A DNA stretch of 15,503 nucleotides, taken from NCBI GenBank assembly GCA_046261875.1, contig JBHENW010000017.1, forward strand, positions 1-15,503. Reading direction: 5' to 3'. The first letter of the stretch is position 1; each line of letters starts with the position of its first letter. Made by a program: the position numbers and the translations under genes. The notes under the pieces were generated by a model. It was not told the origin of the DNA and did not search any database. It saw only the letters and a program-made list of their open reading frames with translations. This document shows, one piece after another, positions 1 to 7,532 of the stretch. This DNA comes from JBHENW01 sp046261875. Its GTDB lineage: Bacteria; Acidobacteriota; Thermoanaerobaculia; UBA5066; Gp7-AA6.

Positions 1-609
1 AGGTCGCGGCCGGAAGGATCTGCACCGCAAAGCCGCGACGCGCCTTCTCGATCACCTCGGCGACGAACCCTCCGAGCAGCAGGGCGCTCGGCACCATGAG
101 GAGACCCGCCACGAGACGCCCCCATCCGCGGGCGGCCGCCGACCAGAAGAGCCCGACCTGGAGCGGAGCCGTCACCGTGAGGGCGCGGAGGTAGACGGCC
201 GGGAACGGCCGGCTCGGCTCTTCGGACGTCACGGCGCCCGCCAGCAGACGCTCCGTCGCCACGATCGCCCGGGTGTGCTCCCCTTCGCCGATCGGACCGG
301 CGTCGTCGAAGGCTTCGACCCGAAAACGAAAGAGCTTCCCTTCGGGCGCCAGATATGTCGCGACGGTGCGGACCGTCCCCCCGATCGGCGTGGCCGCGGT
401 ATGCCGAACGTCCACGGAGACGCCGACGGAAAGCTCACCGGGGCCGAGCATCGGCTGCATCAGCCGGGCCGCGGCGAGCTCCATCAGCGCGATCATCCGC
501 GAGGTCGCGAAGACCGCCGGGAAGGAGTCCTCCGCCGACAGGAAAGCGCCTGCGCCGTGTCGGCCGACCCGACGACGAGGGTCGCCTCTCCTGCTTCGCC
601 CGGATTCAT
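1..609 (-). pseudogene. Fluoroacetyl-CoA thioesterase (FlK)-like hot-dog protein, frameshifted, runs off left edge
   Basis: The ATG at 609 overlaps the stop of the preceding small ORF (ATGA) and follows a GAAGAGG-type ribosome site. The first ~20 residues (MNPGEAGEATLVV...ADTAQA) are in one frame. The rest (FLSAEDSFPAVFATSRM...) is in another, so there is a single-base shift near 543-550. The second frame stays open to base 1. The catalytic triad known from FlK (Thr42, Glu50, His76) is matched by the Thr of FAT, the Glu of LME and the His of RHTA, with the same spacings of 8 and 26 residues. FlK-type thioesterases hydrolyse acyl-CoA esters; the substrate here is unknown. After the hot-dog part the frame continues ~75 residues into a hydrophobic stretch (GLLMVPSALLLGG), unlike stand-alone FlK. 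That could be a membrane tail or a second gene starting at a GTG near 230. Family call is firm; integrity is doubtful. Confidence 0.72.
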
Positions 610-713
610 CCCGCCTCTTCGGGATCTACGCGGGGCCCATACCGAATCCGTGTCCAGCCGAACACGATCATCCCTGCCGCGATCGCGGCCGCCCGGCGCC
701 GGCGGGGCCTCAC
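606..713 (-). CDS. Small 35-codon ORF bridging the GNAT and thioesterase genes
   Basis: The ORF begins with a GTG that overlaps the TGA of the acetyltransferase gene (GTGA). It ends with a TGA that overlaps the ATG of the thioesterase gene (ATGA). The product has an Arg-rich N-terminus (RPRRRR), a short hydrophobic part (AAAIAAGMIVFGW) and an acidic C-terminus. I recognise no family. Having both overlaps in register suggests translational coupling, and the basic-then-hydrophobic layout would fit a tiny single-pass membrane protein. In DNA this GC-rich, short open frames arise by chance, so it may also be only a coupling leader. Confidence 0.35.
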   Translation of the reverse strand: MRPRRRRAAAIAAGMIVFGWTRIRYGPRVDPEEAG

Positions 714-1228
714 GCGAGAGCCCTTCCGTAGAGGCTGATCTCCTCGCCGTCTTTCGAGAGACGGACCTTCTTCTCGTAGCGCATGCCGAGCTTCTCCAGC
801 ACCCGGATCGACGCCTCGTTGTCGGGGTCCGTGATCGCCACGATGCGGCGCAGGCCGACGGCGTCCTTGCCGTACCGCATCACGGCGGCGGCCGCCTCGA
901 GGGCGAAACCCTGGCGGCGGAACCGCGGCAAAAACGCGTATCCGATGTCCACGTCGTCGAGGGCGTCCCGCTTCACGAGCCCGCAGATGCCGATCGGCTC
1001 GCCGGTCTCCTTCAGCTCCGTCAGGTACATTCCGAAACCGACGCGCTCATAGCTGTCCACGGGACCGTCGAGGATGTATTTGCGCGCGTCCTCGAGCGTG
1101 CGCACGCCCCGGTCCCCGATGAAACGCAGCCAGGACGGGTCGTTCAGCAGTACGAGGATGAACCCGGAATGTTCCGGGGAGAGCTTGCGCAGAACCAGCC
1201 GGTCCGTCTCGAGAACGGTCTCGCCCAA
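710..1228 (-). CDS. GNAT-family N-acetyltransferase, RimJ/RimL type
   Basis: A complete 172-residue protein of the usual length for the RimJ/RimL (Acetyltransf_3) group, which transfers acetyl from acetyl-CoA to an amino group, often a protein N-terminus or small amine. It opens with the typical ETDRLVLRKL strand. The acetyl-CoA pyrophosphate loop is seen as RRQGFA (about residues 104-109), and the family C-terminal motif NEASIRVLEKLGM lies at about 137-149. The start is a TTG at 1228; a TAG four codons upstream in the same frame rules out a longer protein. It is transcribed away from the DinB gene at 1289, and its stop overlaps the next small ORF, so it may head a short operon with the thioesterase. 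Substrate cannot be deduced. Confidence 0.9.
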   Translation of the reverse strand: MGETVLETDRLVLRKLSPEHSGFILVLLNDPSWLRFIGDRGVRTLEDARKYILDGPVDSYERVGFGMYLTELKETGEPIGICGLVKRDALDDVDIGYAFLPRFRRQGFALEAAAAVMRYGKDAVGLRRIVAITDPDNEASIRVLEKLGMRYEKKVRLSKDGEEISLYGRALA

Positions 1229-1288
1229 CGTCGCGAACTATAGCGGTGCTCCCTTTGGGCGGTTGTTCGAGGGTTTAAGATCTGCGGG
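1229..1288. promoter_or_regulatory. Divergent intergenic region between GNAT and DinB genes
   Basis: These 60 bases separate two divergently read genes, so they must hold a promoter for at least one of them unless both transcripts start elsewhere. On the minus strand a TATAGT hexamer (5 of 6 matches to a -10 box) sits about 12 bases before the TTG of the GNAT gene. No convincing -35 box lies 16-18 bases further upstream. On the plus strand TTTAAGAT lies close to the DinB start. Neither is strong. Confidence 0.3.
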
Positions 1289-1801
1289 ATGATCGGACGT
1301 CCCGGACGCGACGAAGCCGCCGAGTATTACTTCCGCTACATCGATCGGATCGAGGGGGACGACATCCTCGGGGCGCTCGAGGGTCAGCTCCCCGATACGC
1401 TCCGCTTCCTCCGCAAAATCTCGGAAGAGCAGTCGCTCCATCGCTACGAGCCAGGGAAGTGGTCCGTCCGCCAGGTCCTCAATCACGTCAACGACTGCGA
1501 GCGCGTCTTCGCCGCGCGGGCGTTCTGGTTCGCCCGCGGCTTCGACAGCCCGCTGCCCAGCTTCGACCAGAACGTCTCGGCCACCGCGGCCGGCGCCCAC
1601 GACGTGGCATGGGCCCGCCATGTGGAGGAGTTCGAAGGGATCCGCCGGGGGACGTTGAGCCTGTTCCGCAACCTGCCGGAAGAGGCCTGGACGCGCGCCG
1701 GCACGGCGAGCGGTTATCTCTTCAGCGTCCGAGCCCTCGCCTACATCACCGGCGGCCACGTGGCGCACCACCGGGCGCTGCTCCGGGAACGTTACCTCTA
1801 G
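1289..1801 (+). CDS. DinB-like (YfiT-type) metal-dependent protein
   Basis: A complete 170-residue protein with the DinB_2 four-helix signature. WSVRQVLNHVNDCERVF carries the first metal-ligand histidine (H66), and GGHVAHHRALLRERY near the C-terminus carries the HxxxH pair (H157, H161). DinB-fold proteins bind a metal ion; several are thiol-dependent S-transferases or hydrolases, but the reaction of this one cannot be read from sequence. It is the only plus-strand gene found. It converges on the ankyrin gene, and both stop codons lie in one CTAG (1798-1801). Two more DinB proteins occur at 6722 and 12717; they are clearly divergent from this one rather than recent copies. Confidence 0.9.
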   Translation: MIGRPGRDEAAEYYFRYIDRIEGDDILGALEGQLPDTLRFLRKISEEQSLHRYEPGKWSVRQVLNHVNDCERVFAARAFWFARGFDSPLPSFDQNVSATAAGAHDVAWARHVEEFEGIRRGTLSLFRNLPEEAWTRAGTASGYLFSVRALAYITGGHVAHHRALLRERYL

Positions 1802-2628
1802 GCTCCCGGAGAGCTTTTCTCCCGAAGATACGAGGCAATTTCCGCGCGCTGCAGGTACTCGGCCCAGCCGAGCGGCGTCGCCTGGTAGATCCGATCTCTC
1901 GCGCCGAGATCCGCCCCGGCCTCCACGAGCACCCGGACCGCATCGATCGACCCCGAGCCGACCGCGTGGTGAAGGGCCGTCGCATGAGGATGGAAGCCCG
2001 GGGGGCCGTAGGCGTTGACGTCCACGCCCGGACCGATGAGGCGGCCGAGCGATTCCGCGGACCCGTAAAGGGCGGCCACCGCGAGGGCGATCAGGCGGTC
2101 CTGCGCGCTCGCGGAGCCGCTCAGACGCACGACGTCGGCGGCCCTGCGCGTGCACACCGCGGCGGGCAGGGTGAGCGCCGCGCCGCGTTCGAGCAGGCGC
2201 ACGACGGCGGCGACCTCGCGGTGCGCGATCGCCGTCAGGAGGGCGCCGTCTGGCCGGGCGCCGGCTCCGGCGAGCGCGTCGATGAGCTCGAGCTGCACCC
2301 CGCTCTCGCGCGGGACACGTCCGGAGGACACCAGCTCCAGTGCGTAGTCGATCTGCTCCTGGAACGTGTCCGGGGCCTGGCGCCGCGCCGCGCTCAGGAT
2401 CGACCGAGCGACGTCCGCGACGTTGCCCGGCAGCGTTCCGTTGCGGACGGGGTTCTCCGCCACGAACCAGAGCAGGTACGGCCGCCGGAAATAGCCTTCG
2501 CCGGAGTCGAGGCGGTCGCGGACGAGTCGGGGCGACGCTTCGATCAGCCGCTCCAGAGCCGGGACGTCTCCGGCGTCGAGAGCGCGGACGGCCTCCGCGA
2601 ACACCGGATCGGGAATCTCCGGCGTCAC
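1798..2628 (-). CDS. Ankyrin-repeat protein
   Basis: 276 residues from a GTG start at 2628. Ankyrin-type helix-turn-helix units are visible at about 5-38 (ALDAGDVPALERLIEASPRL), 115-150 (TAIAHREVAAVVRLLERGA), 178-206 and 216-250 (TALHHAVGSGSIDAVRVLVEAGADL), with a last partial unit TPLGWAEYLQRAEIASYL. The units between are degenerate. No signal peptide or enzymatic domain is visible, so a cytoplasmic protein-binding role is likely; the partner is unknown. It lies 108 bases downstream of the YciI-like gene on the same strand and may be the last gene of that run. Its TAG stop shares the palindrome CTAG with the convergent DinB gene. Confidence 0.88.
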   Translation of the reverse strand: MTPEIPDPVFAEAVRALDAGDVPALERLIEASPRLVRDRLDSGEGYFRRPYLLWFVAENPVRNGTLPGNVADVARSILSAARRQAPDTFQEQIDYALELVSSGRVPRESGVQLELIDALAGAGARPDGALLTAIAHREVAAVVRLLERGAALTLPAAVCTRRAADVVRLSGSASAQDRLIALAVAALYGSAESLGRLIGPGVDVNAYGPPGFHPHATALHHAVGSGSIDAVRVLVEAGADLGARDRIYQATPLGWAEYLQRAEIASYLREKSSPGA

Positions 2629-2736
2629 GAGGCGGAGCGCGGTCGATGGGCGGGAGCCCCGTCGCGAGCCTCTTCGCGGTCTTCGCCGTCTTCGCCTGGG
2701 CGACGTCTTCCAGCTACAGCTCCTTCATCCAGCATC

Positions 2737-3033
2737 TCAGCGCGAATCGAGGAAGACTTTCCACTCGATGACCTCGGGCGGGCCCAGGATGCCGGCGGCG
2801 TTCCACGGATCCCCGTCGAGCAGATGCGCCGCCTCGTCCCGGTTCGATGCCTGGATGATGAGCAGAACACGGCTGTGGTCGGCATAGGGTCCGGCGAGCA
2901 CGATCCGGCCCTGCTCGAAGATCCGGTCCATGAAGAGCGCATGCTCCTCCCAGCCGGCCTGCTCGCGGGTGGAGCGGCCCCGAACCCAGCACGGGCCGGG
3001 ATCGCGGAATACGAGGAAGAGGGTGGTGCCCAG
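2737..3033 (-). CDS. YciI-like (YCII-related) small protein, start uncertain
   Basis: The reading frame gives a ferredoxin-like YCII domain: LFLVFRDPGPCWV, then REQAGWEEHALFMDRI, GRIVLAGPY, RVLLIIQASNRDEAAHLLDGDPW and EWKVFLDSR. This covers the full length normal for the family (~95 residues). The conserved His of the EEHALFMD segment is present. The difficulty is the start: the first ATG in frame (2931) would cut off the first strand and that His. Upstream there is only a CTG (3033) in frame, while a GTG at 3074, overlapping the DUF1059 stop as GTGA, is in another frame. A frameshift between 3033 and 3074 is the simplest explanation. YciI relatives are small putative enzymes, often near VOC and DinB genes as here. 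Confidence 0.72.
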   Translation of the reverse strand: MGTTLFLVFRDPGPCWVRGRSTREQAGWEEHALFMDRIFEQGRIVLAGPYADHSRVLLIIQASNRDEAAHLLDGDPWNAAGILGPPEVIEWKVFLDSR

Positions 3034-3070
3034 CGCGCGGAGTCGTGCGCGCGCGCGTCGAGCACTGTCG

Positions 3071-3265
3071 TCACCTCGCTTGAGGGCTTCCCTTCTCCCG
3101 GATGGCGGAACGGACTTTTCCGGCCAGCTCGGGAGGGACCTGCTGCAGGCCGTGGGCGTTTCGCGCGTGCTCCGCCGCCCGGGCCATCACCTCGGCTTCG
3201 TCCTTCCCCTCGACGACGGTCTCGCAGCCCGGCATCAGGTCTCCGCACCTCAGCTCCTTGGGCAT
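3071..3265 (-). CDS. DUF1059 family small protein
   Basis: A 64-residue protein starting MPKELRCGDLMPGCETVV and ending ELAGKVRSAIREKG. This is the DUF1059 pattern: a CGD...PGC cysteine pair followed by a helix with an AAEHARNAHGL segment. The ATG at 3265 is preceded by AAAAGGAGG at good spacing, the clearest ribosome-binding site in the window, which fixes the start. A longer open frame continues upstream but has no matching signal. Function of the family is not known; the Cys and His residues suggest metal binding (inference). Its TGA overlaps a GTG that probably belongs to the YciI-like gene. Confidence 0.85.
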   Translation of the reverse strand: MPKELRCGDLMPGCETVVEGKDEAEVMARAAEHARNAHGLQQVPPELAGKVRSAIREKGSPQAR

Positions 3266-3306
3266 AGCGCCTCCTTTTGGGGGAATCGTATCTCCAACGC
3301 TCCCCC

Positions 3307-3786
3307 TCAGAAGAGACGCGAGGCCCGAAACAGGATGAGGTAACCGTGAACGAGCATCGGCACGCCGGCGGCCGCCGCCGTGCCGGCCACGACGCCGGGC
3401 TTCAGGCCGAGCTCCCGAACGATCTTCCGCAGGAGAATCGCTCCGTATGGAAGGTACAAGAGCGTGCCCGTGACGACCCCCGGGGCATAGCGCGCGAGCG
3501 CGATGGTGCCGACCAGATGGAGGAGGCCGTTGGCCAGCATGAGAAACCCGACCCACGCGGCGAGAAGGAGCGCCGGGGCCGGGCCGGGACGGGCGGCGAT
3601 GAGCAACGCGACGCAGAGGGTGATCGCGAGGGCCACCGCGTTGACCGCCAGAAAGGCGCGCCGTGTGATCCCGCGCGGCACCAGGCTGTTGAACCACGCG
3701 ACGAAACCCGGGAACTCCTCGAGGGCGTGGAGGGTGAAAACTACGGGCGAGAGGAGGACGAGCCGGCGGAGCGGCACTTCGGCCAA
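3307..3786 (-). CDS. HXXEE-domain integral membrane protein
   Basis: About 159 residues from a TTG at 3786, or 156 from a GTG at 3777; the TTG begins five bases after the VOC stop. The motif that names the HXXEE family, HALEE, is at about residues 20-24 at the end of a first hydrophobic helix (LVLLSPVVFTL). Further membrane segments follow (AFLAVNAVALAITLCVALLI, LLLAAWVGFLMLANGLLHLV, VVTGTLLYLPYGAILL, AAAGVPMLVHGYLILF). A second conserved His lies in NGLLHL. His/Glu clusters at the membrane face suggest a metal site, but no activity is established for the family to my knowledge. The same frame stays open to 4188, but that upstream part belongs to the VOC gene. Confidence 0.8.
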   Translation of the reverse strand: MAEVPLRRLVLLSPVVFTLHALEEFPGFVAWFNSLVPRGITRRAFLAVNAVALAITLCVALLIAARPGPAPALLLAAWVGFLMLANGLLHLVGTIALARYAPGVVTGTLLYLPYGAILLRKIVRELGLKPGVVAGTAAAAGVPMLVHGYLILFRASRLF

Positions 3787-3791
3787 GGGTC

Positions 3792-4188
3792 CTACCGTTT
3801 CGCTTTCGCGGCGCGCCGGGCCCCGACGGGCTTTCCCGAGCGCATGGGTTTCGGTCTGGCATGGCGGGCCTGATAAACGCCGACTCTGCCTCCTCCCGGA
3901 AGCGTGAGTTGCGTCAGGTCGCCCCAGCCCATGCTCTGAACGGCGCCACACGCGATCCCCTGGCGCTTCATCTCCGCGACGAACCCTCGGACGTCGGAGG
4001 TCATGAAGTAGAACTCGTGGACGTCGTTCTTCCCCGAAGCGTGAATGGCGAGCTCCGCCCGGGGGGAGGCCGAAAATGAGCCATCCCTCGCCGACGTCGA
4101 CGTTCGGGAGTCCCAGGACGTCCCGCAGGATCGTGCGGTCCGCCTCGGGCTTCCGGCTGTAGGTGATCGAGTGGACGCCGATGATCAT
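3792..4188 (-). CDS. VOC (glyoxalase/bleomycin-resistance) family protein, frameshifted
   Basis: The start MIIGVHSITYSRKPEADRTI with DVLGLPNVDVGEGWLIFGLPP is the first beta-alpha-beta unit of a VOC protein. The second unit (AELAIHAS...DVHEFYFMTSDVRGFVAEM...GDLTQLTLPGGGRVGVYQARH) is in another frame and ends at the TAG at 3792. The join falls in a run of six G on the plus strand at 4061-4066, a classic place for a base to be gained or lost in reads. Joined, the product is ~131 residues with a basic C-terminal tail (RRAAKAKR). VOC proteins range from isomerases to resistance binding proteins; the function here is open. Spacing to neighbours is 5-10 bases, so it is probably in an operon. Confidence 0.78.
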
Positions 4189-4197
4189 GCGCGCCTC

Positions 4198-5120
4198 CTA
4201 TCGACTCCGGTACACGTCGGTGCTCAGGTACTTCAGGCCGGAGTCGGCCATCAGGGTGACGACCTTGGAGGACGGCCCCAGCCGCTTTGCGACGTCCATC
4301 GCGGCGAGGACGTTGGCGCCCGAGGACGTGCCGGCGAAGAGGGCCTCCTCGCGCGCGAGGCGTCTCGCCATCTCCTTCGCGTCACCCGATACCACCGGCA
4401 GGATCTCGTCCACGAGCGCCGGCTCCCACAGCGGAGGGGTGTAGCCAACCCCGACGCCCTCGATCCCGTGCGGTCCGGGTTCCCCTCCCCGCAGGACCGA
4501 GGATTCGGCCGGTTCGACGACGACGATCCGGATGGCGGGTTTATATCGCTTCAATATGGTCGCGACCCCGCGTGACGACGCACCGGTTCCGACGCAATGT
4601 ACGAAGGCGTCGATCTCACCCTCCGTTTGCGCCAGATCTCCTCGGCCAGCGGGTAATAGCCCGCGATGCTGTCGCGGTTGTTGAGCTGATCCGTCCAGTA
4701 AGTCCCCGGCTCCCGGCTCAGCTCACGGGCGGTTTCGATCATGTCCAGGATCAACTTTTTCGTCGTGCGGCCTCCTTCGCTCGGAACGAGCGTGACCTCG
4801 GCCCCCAGAGCGGCCATGTGATCTCGCTTCTCCTGGCTGAACGCATCGGAGGTGACGATCCTGAGGCGATAGCCTTTTGCGGCGCAGACCAGCGCGAGCG
4901 ATGTCCCGGTGCTTCCTCCCGTGTACTCGACGACGGTGTCCCCGGGCTTCAGCCGTCCGTCCTCTTCCGCCCGCGAGATGACCGCCTGCGCCATCCGGTC
5001 CTTGAGGCTCCCGGTGGGGTTTTCCCACTCGAGCTTCACGAGGATCTCGCCGCAGTGGGTGGGGACGACCTTCCGAAGCCGGGCGATAGACGTATTTCCG
5101 ATCGAATCGAGGATGCCCAT
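4198..5120 (-). CDS. Cysteine synthase/cystathionine beta-synthase-fold PLP enzyme, frameshifted
   Basis: Opens ILDSIGNTSIARLRKVVP, the usual start of O-acetylserine sulfhydrylase-type enzymes. The PLP lysine is in NPTGSLKDRMA (K40), and the phosphate-binding loop is TGGSTGTSLA (about 67-76). The first frame loses sense at EEIWRK. A second frame picks up as QTEGEIDAFVHCVGTGASSRG and continues through GTSSGANVLAAMDVA to LSTDVYRSR, ending at 4198. The shift lies at 4621-4633. Joined, the protein is ~306 residues, full length for the family. It would replace the beta-substituent of a serine derivative, for example to make cysteine, but GTGASSRG in place of the usual GTGGTxxG means a different substrate is possible. 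It starts 22 bases after the HExxH gene. Confidence 0.82.
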
Positions 5121-5141
5121 GGATGGAGCTCTCCGGGAGCG

Positions 5142-6199
5142 TCACTGCTTCGCGGCCGTGGTCTCCGTCAGGATCTCCCGCATCGCCGCCTCGCGCGAGA
5201 TTTTGCCGTCGAGGTACGCCTGCCAGTGCGTTTCGAGCGCCTGCCGGAACCCTCGAAAGCCGCGCTCGTACATCCCGAGGATGCAAGACTGGTAGTCGCG
5301 CACGCCGTGGGAGGAGAGCCAGCGCCGGGTGAGCTCGCCGACGTGTAGAACAGGATGGCATGCCATAGGTTCGGCCGGGGCTTTACGCCCAGCTCCGCGG
5401 CGGCGCGTGAGAGGTCGGCGCCGGTCGCGCCGGAGTCCGGGGCCACGATGGAGTGCGAGGGCTCGTGCATGAGCGATTCGAGGGCGGCGAAGCCCTGGTA
5501 TCCCGGGTCCGCGCTCGAAATGACTGCGTGGGCGGACCCCCCTTCTCCAACGGTGTAGGCACCGAACTCCCACCCGAAGGCGGAGACGTCGACCAGGATC
5601 CGCTTCGGGAACGGCACCCCATACGCCCTGGCGTGGGCTTCCGCCAGCTCCTCGCCGGCCGAGAAGAGCAGCGCTTCGGCGACCGCCATCCAGAACCTGT
5701 TCACGCGGTCGTCTTCCTCCCATCGAACGGACCGGTAGAGCGGCATCGCCGCCGCGAGCGCGGCGGACGCCGCCTCGGGATCGAATCGGGCAGTGTCGGC
5801 GTCTTCGTCTCGGAGAGCGCGGCGTTCAACTGGATGAGGCCTTCGTCGAAGATCGGATGCCGGCTGCCAAGGAACGCGCGGTAGCTTTCGACGGCTTTCT
5901 TCCAGATCGCGAGGCGCTCGCCGGAGAGCCTCCGGCGGCGCCGTCTTGAAGCGGACCTCGCGAAGGAGCCGCTGGTGCAGGTTGACCCACGGGTTGCTCT
6001 GCAGGCGGTAGCGTCCCACGGAAATGCTGGCCCGCGCCTGGGCGGGCCGGACCGGTTGCGGCGGCTGAGCGGCCAGCGCGATGCCCGCGGCGGGCAGCGC
6101 GATGCCCGCGGCGGGCAGCGCGGCCACGAAGAGCGCGGCAGAGAGCCCCCGGCCTGCTGCGCCGGTCGGACGGCTCCCGCTAAGAACGGGGCGTCTCAT
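5142..6199 (-). pseudogene. Secreted HExxH (zincin-like) protein, several frameshifts
   Basis: The ATG at 6199 overlaps the end of the DinB gene by 20 bases. A signal peptide is visible (basic start, then AALFVAALPAAGIALPAAGIALAAQ). Sense then moves between frames: VNLHQRLLREVRFKTAPPEAL, then SGERLAIWKKAVESYRAFLG and FDEGLIQLNAALSETKTPTL, then FDPEAASAALAAAMPLYRSV through LWHAILFYT, then VGELTRRWLSSHGV to the stop at 5142. Shifts lie near 5930-5950, 5788-5795 and 5341-5346. LESLMHEPSHSIV contains HEPSH, the HExxH zinc ligand pair and catalytic Glu of gluzincin-type metallopeptidases. The third ligand is not assigned. About 350 residues when joined. Three shifts mean either a decayed gene or poor base calling. 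I do not recognise a named family. Confidence 0.6.
6078..6119 (+). repeat. Perfect 21-bp tandem duplication in signal peptide
   Basis: Two identical 21-base units (6078-6098 and 6099-6119) lie head to tail. On the minus strand they encode two copies of a seven-residue LPAAGIA-type block in the hydrophobic core of the HExxH protein's signal peptide. In-frame slippage would lengthen the core without breaking the gene. Confidence 0.85.
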
Positions 6200-6722
6200 G
6201 GTCGGTGAGAACCGGCAGGTAAGGCTCCCAGGGCCCGACTTCCGCGCGCAGCTGCTTGGCCATGACTCGGGAGACCTGGGCGAGGTGCCCGAAGTCGTGG
6301 ACCACCCAGGATGCCAGAAGCTGTCGAAGCGTGACGCGTCCCAGGGTGGGATGAATGCCGGGCAGCTCGAGGGCGGCGGGAGTCAGGTTCCAGGAGCGGA
6401 GGACGTCGAGATTCTCGGCGCGAAGACGGGCGAATTCCTCGAGCAAGGACGAGAGGGTACGTCCGACGTTGCGAGCGCGATGCCGAAAGCGGTCATACGG
6501 CTCGAAGACGGGGTTTGGACTCCGGGACAGGATGATGCGGGCCCTGGGGACCCAGTCCGTCTCCTCGCCGTCGATCAGGTGGCCGACGACGTCGAAGGGA
6601 CTGAAGGTGTCCGGGCCCTCCACTCCGCGGGTCCAGGGATCGGGAAGGCCGTCCAGGATCGCATACAGAGCGCCGGACGTCCTCGCGAGGGCCTGAACGG
6701 AAAGCTCGAGGTCGAAGTGCAT
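6180..6722 (-). CDS. DinB-like protein
   Basis: A complete 180-residue protein from the ATG at 6722, two bases after the stop of the upstream membrane-protein gene. FDVVGHLIDGEETDW gives the first metal-ligand His (H48), and WVVHDFGHLAQVSRVMAKQ gives the HxxxH pair (H142, H146). This is the DinB_2 pattern, and the LGRVTLRQLLASWVVHDFGH context is typical. The role is likely metal-dependent and possibly thiol-linked; the substrate is unknown. Its last 20 bases overlap the start of the HExxH gene in another frame, so the two are probably co-translated. Confidence 0.9.
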   Translation of the reverse strand: MHFDLELSVQALARTSGALYAILDGLPDPWTRGVEGPDTFSPFDVVGHLIDGEETDWVPRARIILSRSPNPVFEPYDRFRHRARNVGRTLSSLLEEFARLRAENLDVLRSWNLTPAALELPGIHPTLGRVTLRQLLASWVVHDFGHLAQVSRVMAKQLRAEVGPWEPYLPVLTDHETPRS

Positions 6723-6724
6723 GG

Positions 6725-7435
6725 CTAATGATTCATACGTCGAATGTTGATGCTGTAAGAAGCAAGGAGCTCGACTGTAGCCCAGACCAAAAGGGTCAAA
6801 CCGAGCATCTCGCCGAGCTCCTCGCAGACAATTTGGATCGCTGAGGCCAGACCCCGGCGGGTCACGGCGTTGGCGAGAATCTCGATGCCGAGAACCGATG
6901 CGGTGTACACGACGAAACCGACGAGGTAAAGACGCACCACGCGCTTTCGATCCGCGAGAAGGGGTGCCGCGAGACGCCAGAGGAAGACCACGACAAGGAG
7001 GAAAGGGGGACCGAGGAGAAACATCCAGATTCCTGTCCGTGGAAAGAGAGAGCCCTGGCGGCTGCCTCCCGGCAGGAGCGCATCGACGCGACTGCCGAGC
7101 GGCTCGTGGATCTGGGCGACCTCGTCCAGGGACATCAAGTGACATAGCGCCGCCAGTGCGAAGAAGGGCCAGGAGCGCTCCTCACGCCGATCGGTGGCGA
7201 TGGCAAAGAGGCCAAGGAGCAAGCCGAGGACCAGAAGCTGCCCGGAGGAGTACCAGGTGGGCAGATTGGCCTCCCCGTCGAGGTCCACGAGGCGAGTGAA
7301 ACGGCGGTTGGGATGCCCGAGGGCGGCATCGAGAAGGTAAAGGGCATCCGCGGCGAAATCCCCCAGCAGGAGCAGCCGGACGGGACCCGGGATCGAGTTC
7401 TGGTTCCGTCCGCCGTTGGAAGTTTTCGTGCTCAT
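6725..7435 (-). CDS. Six-helix membrane protein with SLDEVAQIHE motif
   Basis: 236 residues from the ATG at 7435. Hydrophobic helices lie at about 20-38, 62-80, 88-102, 134-154, 169-189 and 206-225. Between them stand acidic conserved-looking patches: DLDGEANLPTWYSS (51-64), SLDEVAQIHEPLG (102-114) and CEELGEMLG (about 204-212). From memory, patches of this kind recur in a group of uncharacterised membrane proteins, but I cannot name the family. Acidic and His residues next to helices suggest a buried metal or proton site (inference). It heads the packed minus-strand run, 97 bases after the truncated SDR gene, with DinB only two bases downstream. The frame is open further up to 7762, but that part shadows the SDR sequence. 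Confidence 0.78.
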   Translation of the reverse strand: MSTKTSNGGRNQNSIPGPVRLLLLGDFAADALYLLDAALGHPNRRFTRLVDLDGEANLPTWYSSGQLLVLGLLLGLFAIATDRREERSWPFFALAALCHLMSLDEVAQIHEPLGSRVDALLPGGSRQGSLFPRTGIWMFLLGPPFLLVVVFLWRLAAPLLADRKRVVRLYLVGFVVYTASVLGIEILANAVTRRGLASAIQIVCEELGEMLGLTLLVWATVELLASYSINIRRMNH

Positions 7436-7532
7436 CCTCCGAGGCGAGGTGACATGTGCGGCCGGTGGGTATCCGGGACCTCCTGCGGCGCCGGGTGGAG
7501 ACTCTACCTGTAACCGGTCGCGTCCGCCGGTT

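Noticed and set aside
1459..3267. Very long open frame on the plus strand (602 codons), and similarly 10660-12822 (720 codons)
   Set aside because: Both are Arg/Pro/Gly/Ala-rich low-complexity translations opposite recognised minus-strand genes; they are antisense shadows of high-GC coding DNA.
3307..4188. A single 293-residue VOC-HXXEE fusion protein
   Set aside because: The frame joins only because of an indel in the G run at 4061-4066. The correct VOC C-terminus lies in another frame and ends at 3792 before the HXXEE gene starts.
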